Notes: generated from the sequence alone by a model not told the origin. A stretch of DNA of 64,000 nucleotides from Pseudaquidulcibacter saccharophilus (GCF_019455445.1 NZ_JAHWUS010000003.1:124001-188000); one strand, 5' to 3'. Counted from the first letter of the stretch, positions 46,093 through 55,361 are shown. A program made the numbers and translations.

Positions 46093-46896
46093 TTAGGCAA
46101 CCAATGAAACCAAAGTGCCACTATTGGCAACATTGGTTTTGTTTTCAATATCGGCAAATTCTTTTTCGGCGTCTTTGAAATCATCTTCAAAGTCTTTGAT
46201 GATTTCATTGCCCTCTTTATCATTATAGGTAAATTTGACGGCCGCCTTGGCGATTTTGAAAAGCGTTTTCAGATCCTCCAATGCCTTACGCGCCATTTTG
46301 ACAAATTCATCTTCTTCCTTGGGTTTCAATACCGGATTTTCGTTGGTTTTGTCGGTTGGTTGGGTGTTTGAATTTGCGGCCTCTGACGTTTCTTGAGTTG
46401 GCTTTTCAGATGATTGTTCTGTGGATTCTACGGTGGTGCTTGTATCATTTGTGGCTTTTGTTACTGCCGCATCTTGGGTTTGGGTATTTACGTCTATGGA
46501 TGCTGTCGTTTCATTAGCCGCAGCGGTTTTTGTAATACCAATCGAAGCATCAGAATAACCAGCCGCCCCAATACCATCACTGCCAAGTGCAGAGCCATAA
46601 TCTTTAATGATTTGCTTTAATTCTTTTACCAATGATGCCAGCATACGTGCCAAAATTTTGGGGTCACCAGTGAAATTTAGTTTTAATTGCTGAATACGTT
46701 TTGCAACCTCTTGCAGGCGCGCCTTGGCATTGGCTTTTTTATTATCATTAATTTCTTTGGTTGAGTTTTTACTGGCTGTTAAAAGTGTATTTAATGCCTG
46801 TTTTGCCTGTTCATTTTTTTGTGCAGATTCCGCCTGTTTACGATCCTTATAGGTCGTATTCAAAAGGCTAGTAATATTATTATTCGATATCTGCAT
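46093..46896 (-). CDS. Low-complexity coiled-coil hypothetical protein
   Basis: The 267-residue product begins MQISNNNITSLLNTTY and is rich in Asn, Lys, Ala and Thr. A helical part (about 15-105) includes DPKILARMLASLVKELKQIIKDYG, which recalls short helical segments in alphaproteobacterial proteins of unknown function. A Ser/Thr/Glu-rich spacer (about 130-195) leads to a charged helical end. No signal peptide or domain is seen. It is probably a structural or secreted accessory; this is speculation. Confidence 0.55.
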   Translation of the reverse strand: MQISNNNITSLLNTTYKDRKQAESAQKNEQAKQALNTLLTASKNSTKEINDNKKANAKARLQEVAKRIQQLKLNFTGDPKILARMLASLVKELKQIIKDYGSALGSDGIGAAGYSDASIGITKTAAANETTASIDVNTQTQDAAVTKATNDTSTTVESTEQSSEKPTQETSEAANSNTQPTDKTNENPVLKPKEEDEFVKMARKALEDLKTLFKIAKAAVKFTYNDKEGNEIIKDFEDDFKDAEKEFADIENKTNVANSGTLVSLVA

Positions 46897-47021
46897 AATG
46901 GTAAAATATCATAATCCGATTATAAAAAGGTAAAATTGAACGATAAATTTGCCTTTTTGTAGCGACGCATTTGACCTTGGACGATTTTTGTATAAAAGCG
47001 CCTATCTCAAAGGCAAATCAA

Positions 47022-48626
47022 ATGAATGAATTAGCACGGCAATCAGCCCGCAGAAGAACTTTTGCAATTATTTCCCACCCCGATGCGGGTAAAACCACAT
47101 TGACAGAAAACCTGTTGTTAACGGGTGGTGCAATTCGTATGGCGGGTGCAGTTCGCGCGCGTGGTGAACAACGCCGCACGACATCGGATTTTATGAATAT
47201 TGAAAAAGAACGTGGGATTTCGGTTTCGGCATCGGTTATGACCTTTGAACACCGCGATAATATTATCAATTTGCTTGATACCCCGGGGCACGAAGATTTC
47301 TCCGAAGATACTTATCGCACGCTTACTGCCGCGGATAGTGCGGTTATGGTGCTTGACGCCGCAAAAGGTATCGAGCCGCAGACATTAAAACTATTCGAAG
47401 TTTGCCGACTTCGTGATATTCCAATCATAACCTTTATAAACAAAATGGACCGCGAAGCCCAAGATCCAATGGAATTATTGGACGAGGTTGCAAGCAAACT
47501 AGCGCTTGACCCCGCGCCAATTTTCTGGCCGCAAGGTTCGGGCAACCGCTTTAAAGGCATGGTTGATTTACGCAACAATAAATTCGTTGCCTTTGAACGC
47601 CCACAACCAGGGCAGGCGGGCATGATAACCCACGAACGTATGCCACTTGATGAAGCCGGAAATATCCTAAGCAATGAAGAGCTTGAAGAAATTCAAATGG
47701 GTGCGGAATTGGTGCAAGGTGGTTATTCCGAATTTAACCTGCAATCTTTCCGTGAAGGGCATATGACGCCGGTTTTCTTTGGCTCGGCACTTCGTCAATT
47801 TGGTGTGGTGGATTTGCTTGATGGCTTGGTGGATTATGCACCTGCACCGCATAATACCAAATGTGCCATCAAAGGCGTTCCGTCTGAAGTTCAGGCCGAT
47901 GGCAATGAAGTTGCGGGCTTTGTCTTTAAAATTCAGGCCAATATGGACCCCAACCACCGTGACCGCGTGGCAATGGTTCGCCTTGCAAGTGGTAAGTTTA
48001 CGCGCGGAATGCGCCTTAAAACCTTATCTGGCAAACAAATTGGTGTGCATAATCCGATGATGTTTGTCGGCCAAGATCGTGAATTAACCGATGAGGCATA
48101 TGCGGGCGATATTATTGGTGTTCCCAATCACGGTGTTTTGCGGGTTGGTGATAGTTTGTCGGTATCTGGTAATATTTCATTTGTTGGTATTCCAAACTTT
48201 GCCCCTGAAATTTTGCGCCGCGTGTTTGTAAAAGACCCACTAAAAGCCAAACATTTGGGCAAGGCATTACGCGCATTATCCGAAGAAGGCGTTACCCAGC
48301 TTTTCAGCCCTGATATTGGTTCAGATATGATTGTTGGCGCGGTTGGTCCGTTGCAATTTGACGTTTTGGTTGAACGTATCAAGGCTGAATATGGGCTTGA
48401 GGCAACATTTGAAGCCTGCCCTTATAATGCCGTGCGCTGGATAAGTGCTGAAAGCAAAGTCGATATGGATAATTTCATGGATCGCAATAAAATGGGCATT
48501 GCCCGCGATATTGATGATGATTTGGTTTATCTTGGAAAATCGGCATGGGATATCGGATATGTCGCCGAAAAATTCCCAAAAATCGCCTTCAAGGCCGTGA
48601 AAGAACGCGAAGCAGGTAAATTATAA
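47022..48626 (+). CDS. prfC: Peptide chain release factor 3
   Basis: About 534 residues from ATG 47022, chosen over an upstream frame extension because the family starts near MNELARQSARRRTFAIISHPD. RF3 is the GTPase that recycles RF1 and RF2 after termination. G-motifs: SHPDAGKTTL, DTPGHEDFSEDTYRTL, FINKMDRE. The later GVVDLLDGLVDYAPAP, and C-terminal domain III elements WISAESKVDMDNF, are typical of PrfC instead of EF-G or TypA. A full-length, intact gene. Confidence 0.94.
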   Translation: MNELARQSARRRTFAIISHPDAGKTTLTENLLLTGGAIRMAGAVRARGEQRRTTSDFMNIEKERGISVSASVMTFEHRDNIINLLDTPGHEDFSEDTYRTLTAADSAVMVLDAAKGIEPQTLKLFEVCRLRDIPIITFINKMDREAQDPMELLDEVASKLALDPAPIFWPQGSGNRFKGMVDLRNNKFVAFERPQPGQAGMITHERMPLDEAGNILSNEELEEIQMGAELVQGGYSEFNLQSFREGHMTPVFFGSALRQFGVVDLLDGLVDYAPAPHNTKCAIKGVPSEVQADGNEVAGFVFKIQANMDPNHRDRVAMVRLASGKFTRGMRLKTLSGKQIGVHNPMMFVGQDRELTDEAYAGDIIGVPNHGVLRVGDSLSVSGNISFVGIPNFAPEILRRVFVKDPLKAKHLGKALRALSEEGVTQLFSPDIGSDMIVGAVGPLQFDVLVERIKAEYGLEATFEACPYNAVRWISAESKVDMDNFMDRNKMGIARDIDDDLVYLGKSAWDIGYVAEKFPKIAFKAVKEREAGKL

Positions 48627-48708
48627 GGTTGCATTATCCGCTTAAAATTTTGCGAAAATGTATCCAATACTAGACAGTTTTTAATACAAAGCCTAATCCA
48701 ATTTTATT

Positions 48709-48798
48709 GGACAGGTGGCTGAGCGGCTGAAAGCACCGCACTCGAAATGCGGCATACTCGTAAGGGTATCGGGGGTTCAAATCCCCCTCTGTCCGCCA
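48709..48798 (+). tRNA. tRNA-Ser (anticodon CGA), CCA encoded
   Basis: A 90-nt cloverleaf with acceptor arms GGACAGG and TCTGTCC, D-arm GCTGAGCGGC, anticodon stem CCGCA/TGCGG around loop CTCGAAA (anticodon CGA, reads UCG), a long class II variable arm TACTCGTAAGGGTA and T-arm GGGGGTTCAAATCCCCC. The terminal CCA is encoded. The long variable arm confirms serine. The two-hairpin element begins 10 bp downstream. Confidence 0.97.
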
Positions 48799-48808
48799 TT
48801 TTATATTC

Positions 48809-48898
48809 AAATTCCCACCCTCGGTCTTCGACCTCACTCAGGAATTTGGCTCCAAATTGCGAAAAATTTTCAAAAAGCGCGGTTTTTAAAAATTTTTC
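48809..48898. repeat. Two-hairpin extragenic element, copy 2
   Basis: First hairpin: arms AAATTCC (48809-48815) and GGAATTT (48841-48847) enclosing CACCCTCG, a GTC-TTC-GAC stem-loop, and CTCACTCA. Second hairpin: arms GAAAAATTTT (48861-48870) and AAAATTTTTC (48889-48898) with an inner AAAAA-GCGCGG-TTTTT. The internal strings match copy 1 (8784-8870), while the arms differ but remain paired. A further GCGTTCGCTTTGCTCAC (48912-48928) follows. Confidence 0.75.
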
Positions 48899-48974
48899 CA
48901 TTTTTGATTTGGCGTTCGCTTTGCTCACATTTTGGTTTCAACTTTATACCCCCTATGTCAGCCATTAACAAAAT

Positions 48975-48997
48975 AGCCCCAAAAGGGGCTTTTTTTG
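48975..48997 (+). terminator. Terminator downstream of tRNA-Ser and the hairpin element
   Basis: AGCCCC-aaaa-GGGGCT followed by seven Ts. Likely the end of the tRNA transcript, which would then include the two-hairpin element. Confidence 0.8.
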
Positions 48998-49010
48998 TTT
49001 AAAAAATAAA

Positions 49011-49039
49011 GAAAACCGAAAACTAGGTTTTCGGTTTTC
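49011..49039 (-). terminator. Terminator of the thiolase gene
   Basis: GAAAACCGAAAAC and GTTTTCGGTTTTC are thirteen-base arms with a three-base loop; on the minus strand a T-rich run follows. It lies after the acetyl-CoA acetyltransferase gene read leftwards. Confidence 0.75.
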
Positions 49040-49050
49040 CTTTAATTTTG

Positions 49051-49078
49051 ATTTTACTGCTCACTACGTTCGCAAAAT
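49051..49078. repeat. Small hairpin with GCGAACGTAGTGAGC core
   Basis: Arms ATTTT (49051-49055) and AAAAT (49074-49078) flank a core reading GCGAACGTAGTGAGC on the minus strand. The GCGAA...TGAGC composition matches the core at 48912-48928 and the internal loops at 56237-56313. It is just after the thiolase stop. Confidence 0.5.
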
Positions 49079-49085
49079 GGCTGGA

Positions 49086-50261
49086 TTACGCACGTTCTAC
49101 GCAAAGTGCTACGCCCATACCACCACCGATGCATAGGGTTGCAAGGCCTTTTTTGGCATCACGCTTTTGCATTTCAGATAATAGGGTGCAAAGGATACGC
49201 GCGCCAGATGCGCCAACCGGGTGACCAATCGCAATTGCGCCACCGTTTACGTTTACTTTATCAGTGTCCCAACCCATATCGCGGTTAACGGCAATTGCCT
49301 GTGCCGCGAAGGCTTCGTTTGCCTCTACAAGATCAAGGTCTTTTACATCCCAACCCGCAATCGCAAGTGCTTTTTTAGATGATGGAATTGGGCCAGTACC
49401 CATAATAGCAGGGTCAACACCAACTGTTGCATATGATTTGATGGTCGCAATTGGGGTAACGCCCAATTCGTCTGCTTTGGCTTTTGACATCAAAACAATT
49501 GCCGCCGCACCGTCGTTAATACCAGACGCATTACCCGCAGTTACCGTGCCGTCTTTTTTGAAAGCAGGTTTAAGGGCGGTCATTGCCTCGATTGTTGCGC
49601 CGTGGCGAATATATTCGTCATTTTCAACCACAACATCGCCTTTGCGGGTTTTGATGGTTACAGGTACGATTTCTTCTTTGAATTTACCTGCCTTTTGGGC
49701 GGCTTCGGCTTTGTTTTGAGATGCAACCGCAAACGCGTCTTGTTCAGCGCGTGAAATTTGCCATTGTTCGGCAACGTTCTCGGCGGTGATGCCCATATGG
49801 TAATCATGGAATGCATCGGTCAATGCATCGGTAAGCATGGTATCATTGAAGGTAACACCACCCATTTTTTGCCCATTGCGAAGGAATGCCGCGTGATTTG
49901 CTTGTGACATTGATTCCATGCCGCCCGCGATAACTACATCTGCTTGTCCGGTGGCAATTTGCCCCGCAGCCAATGCAACCGCGCGAAGGCCAGAGCCACA
50001 AAGTTGGTTGATTTGCCATGCCGGAACTTCGTCTGGAATACCCGCATTACGGCTTGCCTGACGTGCAGGGTTTTGTCCTTGGCCGGCTGAAAGGATTTGA
50101 CCTAGAATAACTTCGTTAACATCAGAAGGTTTGATACCAGCACGTTTTACGGCTTCTTCAATGGCAATTTTGCCAAGGTCATGCGCTTTTAGTGATGAAA
50201 GGCCACCCAAGAATGAGCCAACCGGTGTACGTGCAAATGATGCGATAACAATTTCTGTCAT
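49086..50261 (-). CDS. phbA: Acetyl-CoA C-acetyltransferase (thiolase)
   Basis: About 391 residues from the ATG at 50261, with a strong GAGGAGGAATTC site before it. It condenses two acetyl-CoA to acetoacetyl-CoA, the first step of polyhydroxybutyrate synthesis. The acylated Cys is in [11 protein letters not shown] (about 88), with [19 protein letters not shown] and the second Cys in [11 protein letters not shown]. The divergent phaR supports the polyhydroxyalkanoate role; no phaB or phaC is in the window, so a beta-oxidation or ketone role remains possible. Confidence 0.92.
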   Translation of the reverse strand: MTEIVIASFARTPVGSFLGGLSSLKAHDLGKIAIEEAVKRAGIKPSDVNEVILGQILSAGQGQNPARQASRNAGIPDEVPAWQINQLCGSGLRAVALAAGQIATGQADVVIAGGMESMSQANHAAFLRNGQKMGGVTFNDTMLTDALTDAFHDYHMGITAENVAEQWQISRAEQDAFAVASQNKAEAAQKAGKFKEEIVPVTIKTRKGDVVVENDEYIRHGATIEAMTALKPAFKKDGTVTAGNASGINDGAAAIVLMSKAKADELGVTPIATIKSYATVGVDPAIMGTGPIPSSKKALAIAGWDVKDLDLVEANEAFAAQAIAVNRDMGWDTDKVNVNGGAIAIGHPVGASGARILCTLLSEMQKRDAKKGLATLCIGGGMGVALCVERA

Positions 50262-50429
50262 GAATTCCTCCTCAAAACTCCCTGTTTTTTTGCTCTGCAG
50301 CAAAAGTGTTAAATCCTTTATATCTTACAAAGTCACTTGACAATTACTAAAGTATTGGTGTTGCATAAATTAATACTATTGTATAAGTGCTGCGATGCAC
50401 AAGAAAAAAAATACAGCTTGGGGTTAAAA

Positions 50430-50984
50430 ATGAACGCGAAGAAAGAAAAGGTAATTATCAAAAAATACGCCAATCGCCGCTTGTATAATACGGATTCTTC
50501 GTCTTATGTGACATTGGAATTTTTATCACAATTAGTGCGTGATGGCGTTGAATTTGTGGTTTTGGATGCAAAAACCGGCGAAGATATTACCCGCCAAGTT
50601 CTTACACAAATCATTTTTGAAGAAGAAAATGGTGATTCAAACCTTCTAAGCGTGAATTTCCTTCGTGATTTGATTTCATATTATGGCAAAAGCGTCCAAA
50701 GCTTTTTTCCATCATATCTTGAGATGTCGATGAAAAATTTCGCACAATATCAAGATCAATGGCGCAAGGCGTTATCTGTTGGTGGTGAAAACCCTGGCTT
50801 TGATATGTTTTCAAATGCCATGAAGGCAAATATGGAAATGTTTACCAAGGCTGCGCAGGCAATGACCGGTAACCCATTCTACCCTACACCAAAAGAAGAG
50901 CCACAGGCCGATAACCAATTAAAAGCGATGCAAGAGCAGCTAAAAGCAATGCAAGAGCAATTAGACAAAATTGCAAAAAAATAA
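50430..50984 (+). CDS. phaR: Polyhydroxyalkanoate synthesis repressor PhaR
   Basis: About 184 residues from ATG 50430, preceded by GGGG and matching the family start IIKKYANRRLYNTDSSSYVTLEFL. PhaR binds DNA and polyhydroxyalkanoate granules and represses phasin and synthesis genes. The PHB-binding region follows (NGDSNLLSVNFLRDLISYYGKSVQSFFPSYLEMSM). The C-terminus is a heptad-like repeat LKAMQEQLKAMQEQLDKIAKK suited to oligomerisation. It faces the thiolase gene across 170 bp. Confidence 0.93.
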   Translation: MNAKKEKVIIKKYANRRLYNTDSSSYVTLEFLSQLVRDGVEFVVLDAKTGEDITRQVLTQIIFEEENGDSNLLSVNFLRDLISYYGKSVQSFFPSYLEMSMKNFAQYQDQWRKALSVGGENPGFDMFSNAMKANMEMFTKAAQAMTGNPFYPTPKEEPQADNQLKAMQEQLKAMQEQLDKIAKK

Positions 50985-50990
50985 AAAAAT

Positions 50991-51017
50991 AGACCGCCTT
51001 TTGGCGGTCTTTTTTAT
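50991..51017. terminator. Bidirectional terminator between phaR and the PepSY gene
   Basis: AGACCGCC-tttt-GGCGGTCT lies between an A-rich run and a T-run, so it can stop both convergent transcripts. Confidence 0.9.
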
Positions 51018-51027
51018 ATTGTTAAAA

Positions 51028-52335
51028 TTATTCTGCGGCAGCAGGAAGAAGTTTTTGTTTAATCCTTATTTTTGCGGTTTGGCGTGCACCACGTTTTTTT
51101 ATCCAAATGATAAATCCTGTAAGCGATAGACCGGCAACCACAAGACCCAAAAGGGAAACAAATATTCTGTACGCCCACCCAAAAACTACACCTGAATGTA
51201 GTGATGCGGTCCAACTAGATAGGGTATTTCCCCAATGCTCTCCGGTTGGTCTACTGAAGCGAAGCATTTTTCCACTATTGCCATCGATATAAACCATGGT
51301 TCCGTGATGTCTTGGGCGATCTTCCAAATCCTTTGTCGTGGTGGTTTGGTAATAATATGCGCCACTACGTGGATTATAAAAAATACGCACGGGTGCGATT
51401 GGTTCAACGCCAATTTTTTCAAGCTCTGATTTAGCATATGAATTGCCAAGTTCTTGTGCTTGTCCCCAATCAATTTTTGGGTTCATTAATGGTTTTTTCA
51501 GTTTGGGCAACGTGTCAGATGTGGTTTCATAATCACTTATAGTTTTCATCAATTTTGGGTATAAATCCATATGGAAATTAAATTGAAAACTAGACCATGC
51601 AAATATTACCAGAACAGCCCATAACCACAGACCAAACGCACGGTGAAGATCAAAGTTAAGTTTATAGCCGCCGCTTTTTGTGCGAATTTTCCATGATGGT
51701 GACCATCTTTGCCAAAAGTTTTTGTGGTTTACATCATCTTCGCCTGTTTGCGCAGGTTTTAATTTCGGTAAGGTCAAATAGAAATTTACAAAACTATCTA
51801 ATAGCCAAATAATAGCAACAATTCCCATGAATAAGGTGCCAATTTTTCCGAGCGATAATTGAAAATGCAAATATAATAAGAATTCTCCTAGGCGCGAAAT
51901 TCCGCCCTTGGCAATGTCATTGGTTTTAACCGTATCAACAATTGCGCCTGTTTTAGGGTCTAGGATTATGCGATCGAACGGTAAGTTGGCTTTGGCGTGA
52001 TTATGCCCCTGACCCTGACCCTGACCTTGGCCTTGGCGCTGTCCATTTCCGTGTTGCATTTTTGGGGTAACTCTCACGGATGCAACTTCATCCATGCCGC
52101 GAAAATCAACTGTGGAGACACTAAGGTTTGGATATTTTTTCTCAACCTCTGCAACTATTTGCTTGGCATCAAGATAATTGTGTTGTGGGTCAACCTTTTG
52201 CCATTTGGGATTTAGCGCAAGCTGAATTTCAGGGTAAAAACATAATGCAGTTCCTGTAATACCCGCAATTAAAAGGAATGCCGCCATGAAAAGTCCAAGC
52301 CATCTGTGGACTACAACCCATAAACTTCTTGTCAT
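51028..52335 (-). CDS. PepSY-associated transmembrane protein
   Basis: The 435-residue protein has the PepSY-TM layout: first helix at RWLGLFMAAFLLIAGITGTALCFYPEI, a periplasmic PepSY region, a membrane part (about 150-260) with RAFGLWLWAVLVIFAWSS, another periplasmic portion and a last helix. Proteins like this lie next to TonB-dependent siderophore receptors and act as inner-membrane ferric reductases or assembly partners. A run of Gly-Gln pairs (GQRQGQGQGQGQGHN, about 97-111) is encoded by 6-bp repeats. It is 22 bp after the receptor gene. Confidence 0.87.
   Translation of the reverse strand: MTRSLWVVVHRWLGLFMAAFLLIAGITGTALCFYPEIQLALNPKWQKVDPQHNYLDAKQIVAEVEKKYPNLSVSTVDFRGMDEVASVRVTPKMQHGNGQRQGQGQGQGQGHNHAKANLPFDRIILDPKTGAIVDTVKTNDIAKGGISRLGEFLLYLHFQLSLGKIGTLFMGIVAIIWLLDSFVNFYLTLPKLKPAQTGEDDVNHKNFWQRWSPSWKIRTKSGGYKLNFDLHRAFGLWLWAVLVIFAWSSFQFNFHMDLYPKLMKTISDYETTSDTLPKLKKPLMNPKIDWGQAQELGNSYAKSELEKIGVEPIAPVRIFYNPRSGAYYYQTTTTKDLEDRPRHHGTMVYIDGNSGKMLRFSRPTGEHWGNTLSSWTASLHSGVVFGWAYRIFVSLLGLVVAGLSLTGFIIWIKKRGARQTAKIRIKQKLLPAAAE
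52008..52041. repeat. 6-bp tandem repeat inside the PepSY gene
   Basis: CCTGAC-type hexamers repeat about five to six times with drift, encoding Gly-Gln pairs on the minus strand. Unit loss or gain would keep the frame. Confidence 0.7.
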
Positions 52336-52357
52336 TGTTGTGTTCCTTATGAATGGT

Positions 52358-54574
52358 TTAGAATTTTGTGCTGAGTTGCAAGTACCAAGAGCGCCCCTCG
52401 GTAATTACGGAGTTATAAATGGTCTCATCGGTAAGGTTTGAAACGGCAAGACTTAAGGTAACATTATCGTTGTAACGATAGCCTAGTTTTGCATTTAAAA
52501 TATTATAGGCATCATATGCGCCGTAAACACCTTCAATTATATCGTTATTAGAGGTGTTGAAATATCTTTTTGATGCATATTGATAGTTTAAAGAACCAAA
52601 GAATTTTTTATTATCATAGCTTATGCCGATATTGGCCATTTCTTTTGGAATAGAAGTTAGTTGTTTTCCAACAGAGGCGAGGTCGGTTGGGTTATCAATA
52701 ACTTTTGAATCCATATAAGTATAATTGCTATTTAATTTGAAATTATATGGCAGCGGAATATTAAATGCTGCCTCAATACCTTTGATACGTGATTTGCCGA
52801 TATTGATACGCTCAACATAGGTTGCAGATATGGTTTTGCTTGAAATCATATCTGTGATCTCATTTTGGAATGCGTAAAGTTTAAAAATGCCACCTTTTGA
52901 AAAGCTATATTCATAGCCAATATCAAAAGATTCACTTTTTTCCGGCTTCAAGAATGGGTTTGCATTATAAAGAACTGTGCCACGATAATAAGTTCTGTAA
53001 AGGCTGCGTGCATCCGGTGCGCGGAAGGCTTGTCCCCATGATGCTTTTACACGGCTATTATCAGATATTTGATATGCCGCAGTTGCTTTTGGTGTTGTGC
53101 TTTCAAGTGTGTTTGATGGCAAGTGCTGGTTTAATGACGTGTCATTTGGTTTAGTGAAGTCAAGGGTATAACCATCATATGTCTTCCAGTTCTCAAACCG
53201 CAAACCCAATGTTCCGCTTAACTTATCTTGTAATTTCCAATGATAATCAAAGAATGCTGCCAACGTTCGGTCATATCCACCCATACTGGTTGTGAATGTG
53301 GTCAAGGATGAATTATCCTTCCAATTACTCATGTCATAGGTGTCTGCTGTTGCTTTTGTGGTTTTATATTGACCGCCTAAAAGCACTAAACCAATTGGAA
53401 ATTCTTTTTGCCATAAAATATCAATGATTGTGTTTTCAGAAGTTCTTGGAGTGTAAACACCAGGGCCACCATTGAATGTGGTGGTTGAAGTTGAGCCTGG
53501 GGTTCTATACCATTCGTCAACATATAGGTTTGATGCTTGAACGCTAAGTTTTGAATTTGCAAAATTATGCTTCCAACTCAAAGAAATAAGGTCATTCGTA
53601 ACTTCTGTTGCTTGTGAAGTGTTTAAAAAACTTGCTTCAATTATTGGGCTGCGGGTATTTGACGTTGGCGAACTAAAAGTTGGGTTTCCATTGGCGTCTT
53701 TTAAATAGGTTTGTGGGTTTAGATATTCATAATCAAGCTCTGAATGTGCGGCCCAAAAATCAACCGTATCATTGGACGTAATATTTGCTTGCGCTTTTAA
53801 GTTAAAATCTTGTTTGTCAAAAGAGCCATAACCGCGTGAACCAACTATATATTGTGTACCCCCCGTTGTGGTTTTCTGGGTTATAAAGCCGGTACGGCTT
53901 GGCAAGTAAGAGGTTGTGACCCAATCTGAATTATAGCCGTCACTGCTAGACCAACCATAACCAAATTTAACCCTGAAACTATCACCAAATTGACGTGTCA
54001 GTGCAAGTGTTCCACGTACAAGGTTTTTTTGTGCGCGCCCTTCATCAAAGGCGTTTCCATAGGCAATTGTAAAGCGTGTTTCATTTTTTTTGGGGAAGGC
54101 AGTTACATAATTTATTACGCCGCCCATGGCACTACTGCCATAAAGGCTCGAAAATGGGCCGCGAACTATTTCTACGCGCTCAACATCATCGACAGAAACC
54201 CCGCCTAAAGCCTGTGCGCTTCCGGCATATGATGTTTGTACTGGTATATTATCAATAAGAACCATCGATTGCGATTGGCTTGACATACCACGAATTAGCA
54301 TTTCACCAATTTGGTCCGCTTGGCCACGATAAAGACCGCTTGTGATACCTTCTAAATTACGTACCATTTCAGCAAGGCTAGGGCGACCAAGTAATTCTAA
54401 ATCTTTTTTTGTGACAACAGAAACATTGCCTGGCGCAAGGCTGGTCTTTGTTTCCATTCTTGTGGCGGTGACGATGACAATTTCATCATCAGGATTATTG
54501 CTATCTTTTGCAAATGCATTGTTTGCGGCTAGAATTGCAAAGCAGCATGAACCGATTAATAGTGATTTTTTCAA
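52358..54574 (-). CDS. TonB-dependent outer-membrane receptor
   Basis: About 738 residues from a TTG at 54574, chosen because GGGGGAT lies at the right distance; another TTG at 54586 is possible. A signal peptide (KKSLLIGSCCFAILAANNAFA) precedes the plug domain: EIVIVTATR TonB box-like segment, RPSLAEMVRNLEGI, SSLYGSSAMGGVINYVT. The 22-strand barrel ends with the typical aromatic C-terminus WYLQLSTKF. Its partner PepSY protein suggests iron or siderophore uptake, but vitamin B12 or other ligands are not excluded. Confidence 0.92.
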   Translation of the reverse strand: MKKSLLIGSCCFAILAANNAFAKDSNNPDDEIVIVTATRMETKTSLAPGNVSVVTKKDLELLGRPSLAEMVRNLEGITSGLYRGQADQIGEMLIRGMSSQSQSMVLIDNIPVQTSYAGSAQALGGVSVDDVERVEIVRGPFSSLYGSSAMGGVINYVTAFPKKNETRFTIAYGNAFDEGRAQKNLVRGTLALTRQFGDSFRVKFGYGWSSSDGYNSDWVTTSYLPSRTGFITQKTTTGGTQYIVGSRGYGSFDKQDFNLKAQANITSNDTVDFWAAHSELDYEYLNPQTYLKDANGNPTFSSPTSNTRSPIIEASFLNTSQATEVTNDLISLSWKHNFANSKLSVQASNLYVDEWYRTPGSTSTTTFNGGPGVYTPRTSENTIIDILWQKEFPIGLVLLGGQYKTTKATADTYDMSNWKDNSSLTTFTTSMGGYDRTLAAFFDYHWKLQDKLSGTLGLRFENWKTYDGYTLDFTKPNDTSLNQHLPSNTLESTTPKATAAYQISDNSRVKASWGQAFRAPDARSLYRTYYRGTVLYNANPFLKPEKSESFDIGYEYSFSKGGIFKLYAFQNEITDMISSKTISATYVERINIGKSRIKGIEAAFNIPLPYNFKLNSNYTYMDSKVIDNPTDLASVGKQLTSIPKEMANIGISYDNKKFFGSLNYQYASKRYFNTSNNDIIEGVYGAYDAYNILNAKLGYRYNDNVTLSLAVSNLTDETIYNSVITEGRSWYLQLSTKF

Positions 54575-54633
54575 AATATCCCCCAAAGTAAAAAGAGGGA
54601 TTTCGTTAATTTAGCTGATACTTATTGCAATTA

Positions 54634-54674
54634 GACAATCCGTCCGATGACCTTATGTCCAATGACAAAATGTC
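54634..54674. promoter_or_regulatory. Three GAC-N5-GTC motifs at 15-bp intervals upstream of the TonB receptor
   Basis: GACAATCCGTC (54634-54644), GACCTTATGTC (54649-54659) and GACAAAATGTC (54664-54674) are spaced exactly 15 bp apart. Read towards the receptor the repeats are TTGGACATTTTGTCA, TTGGACATAAGGTCA and TCGGACGGATTGTCT. They lie 60-100 bp before the receptor start, in its promoter region, and 30-70 bp beyond the chpT stop. They do not match Fur or Pho consensus. An unknown regulator is inferred. Confidence 0.6.
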
Positions 54675-54704
54675 CAAGGCGCGATGAAATACACTAGTAT
54701 TGAT

Positions 54705-55361
54705 TTACCCAATCATTCCCGATGTTTCGCTTTGCATGCGTGCAATAAGTGTGACGCTTTGCTCATCTTCGCGGGCCGCAAGTTCAATTTTATTTTGTTT
54801 TGCAGTCAAAAATGCAATGAATGGCTGAATCGAACGACCATCAAAACCATCTTCTGGCGCACGGCCTTGCAATGATGCGCGCATAGCAGGTTTAAGGTTA
54901 ACCCTATAACCAGTTGCCTTGACCAATGCTTCGTAATTATTGCCGTTTTTGGTGGTTACGACCTCGATTTCGCCGCCTCTTGGCAGGCTGTCGATAGCAA
55001 TCATAATAAGGTTCATTAAAACCCGTGCCAAAGGTTTTGGAAAGTCGTTTTCGGTGATTTCCCACTTGAATTCAGGCTTTTGAGTGGCAATAAATTTTGC
55101 GGCAATGTTTTTCAAATCAGCAAGACTTGAACTTCCGTTACCGGCGGTAACCGAGCCAAAAATCGCGCGCATAAAGTCAACTTTTGCACCTGCCTGATTG
55201 GTTGAATTACGGATAAGACCGATTGCACTTTCGCGCATCTCCGGTGAATTATCGCTTTCAAGGACATCTAGTGCCGTCGTCAGGGCCTGAATCGGGGATG
55301 CAAGGTCATGACAAACACGTGAAGAGACAAGGGCGATAAGTTGGGAAACATCAATACTCAT
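54705..55361 (-). CDS. chpT: Histidine phosphotransferase ChpT
   Basis: The 218-residue protein matches ChpT, which moves phosphate from CckA to CtrA and CpdR. The phospho-acceptor His is in SSRVCHDLASPIQAL (about 19), followed by a helical dimer region and a degenerate ATPase-like domain with RVLMNLIMIAIDSLPRGG. It lacks catalytic G-boxes, as expected for this family. A TTAACTAAGTTTTAC sequence upstream (55385-55399) is a weak CtrA-like match. It is a single gene. Confidence 0.88.
   Translation of the reverse strand: MSIDVSQLIALVSSRVCHDLASPIQALTTALDVLESDNSPEMRESAIGLIRNSTNQAGAKVDFMRAIFGSVTAGNGSSSLADLKNIAAKFIATQKPEFKWEITENDFPKPLARVLMNLIMIAIDSLPRGGEIEVVTTKNGNNYEALVKATGYRVNLKPAMRASLQGRAPEDGFDGRSIQPFIAFLTAKQNKIELAAREDEQSVTLIARMQSETSGMIG

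Noticed and set aside
48709-48798. tRNA-Ser as attachment site of an integrated element
   Set aside because: No integrase, no repeat of the tRNA 3' end nearby, and ordinary housekeeping genes on both sides.
54634-54674. CRISPR-like array
   Set aside because: The 15-bp units have no spacers and no cas genes are present.
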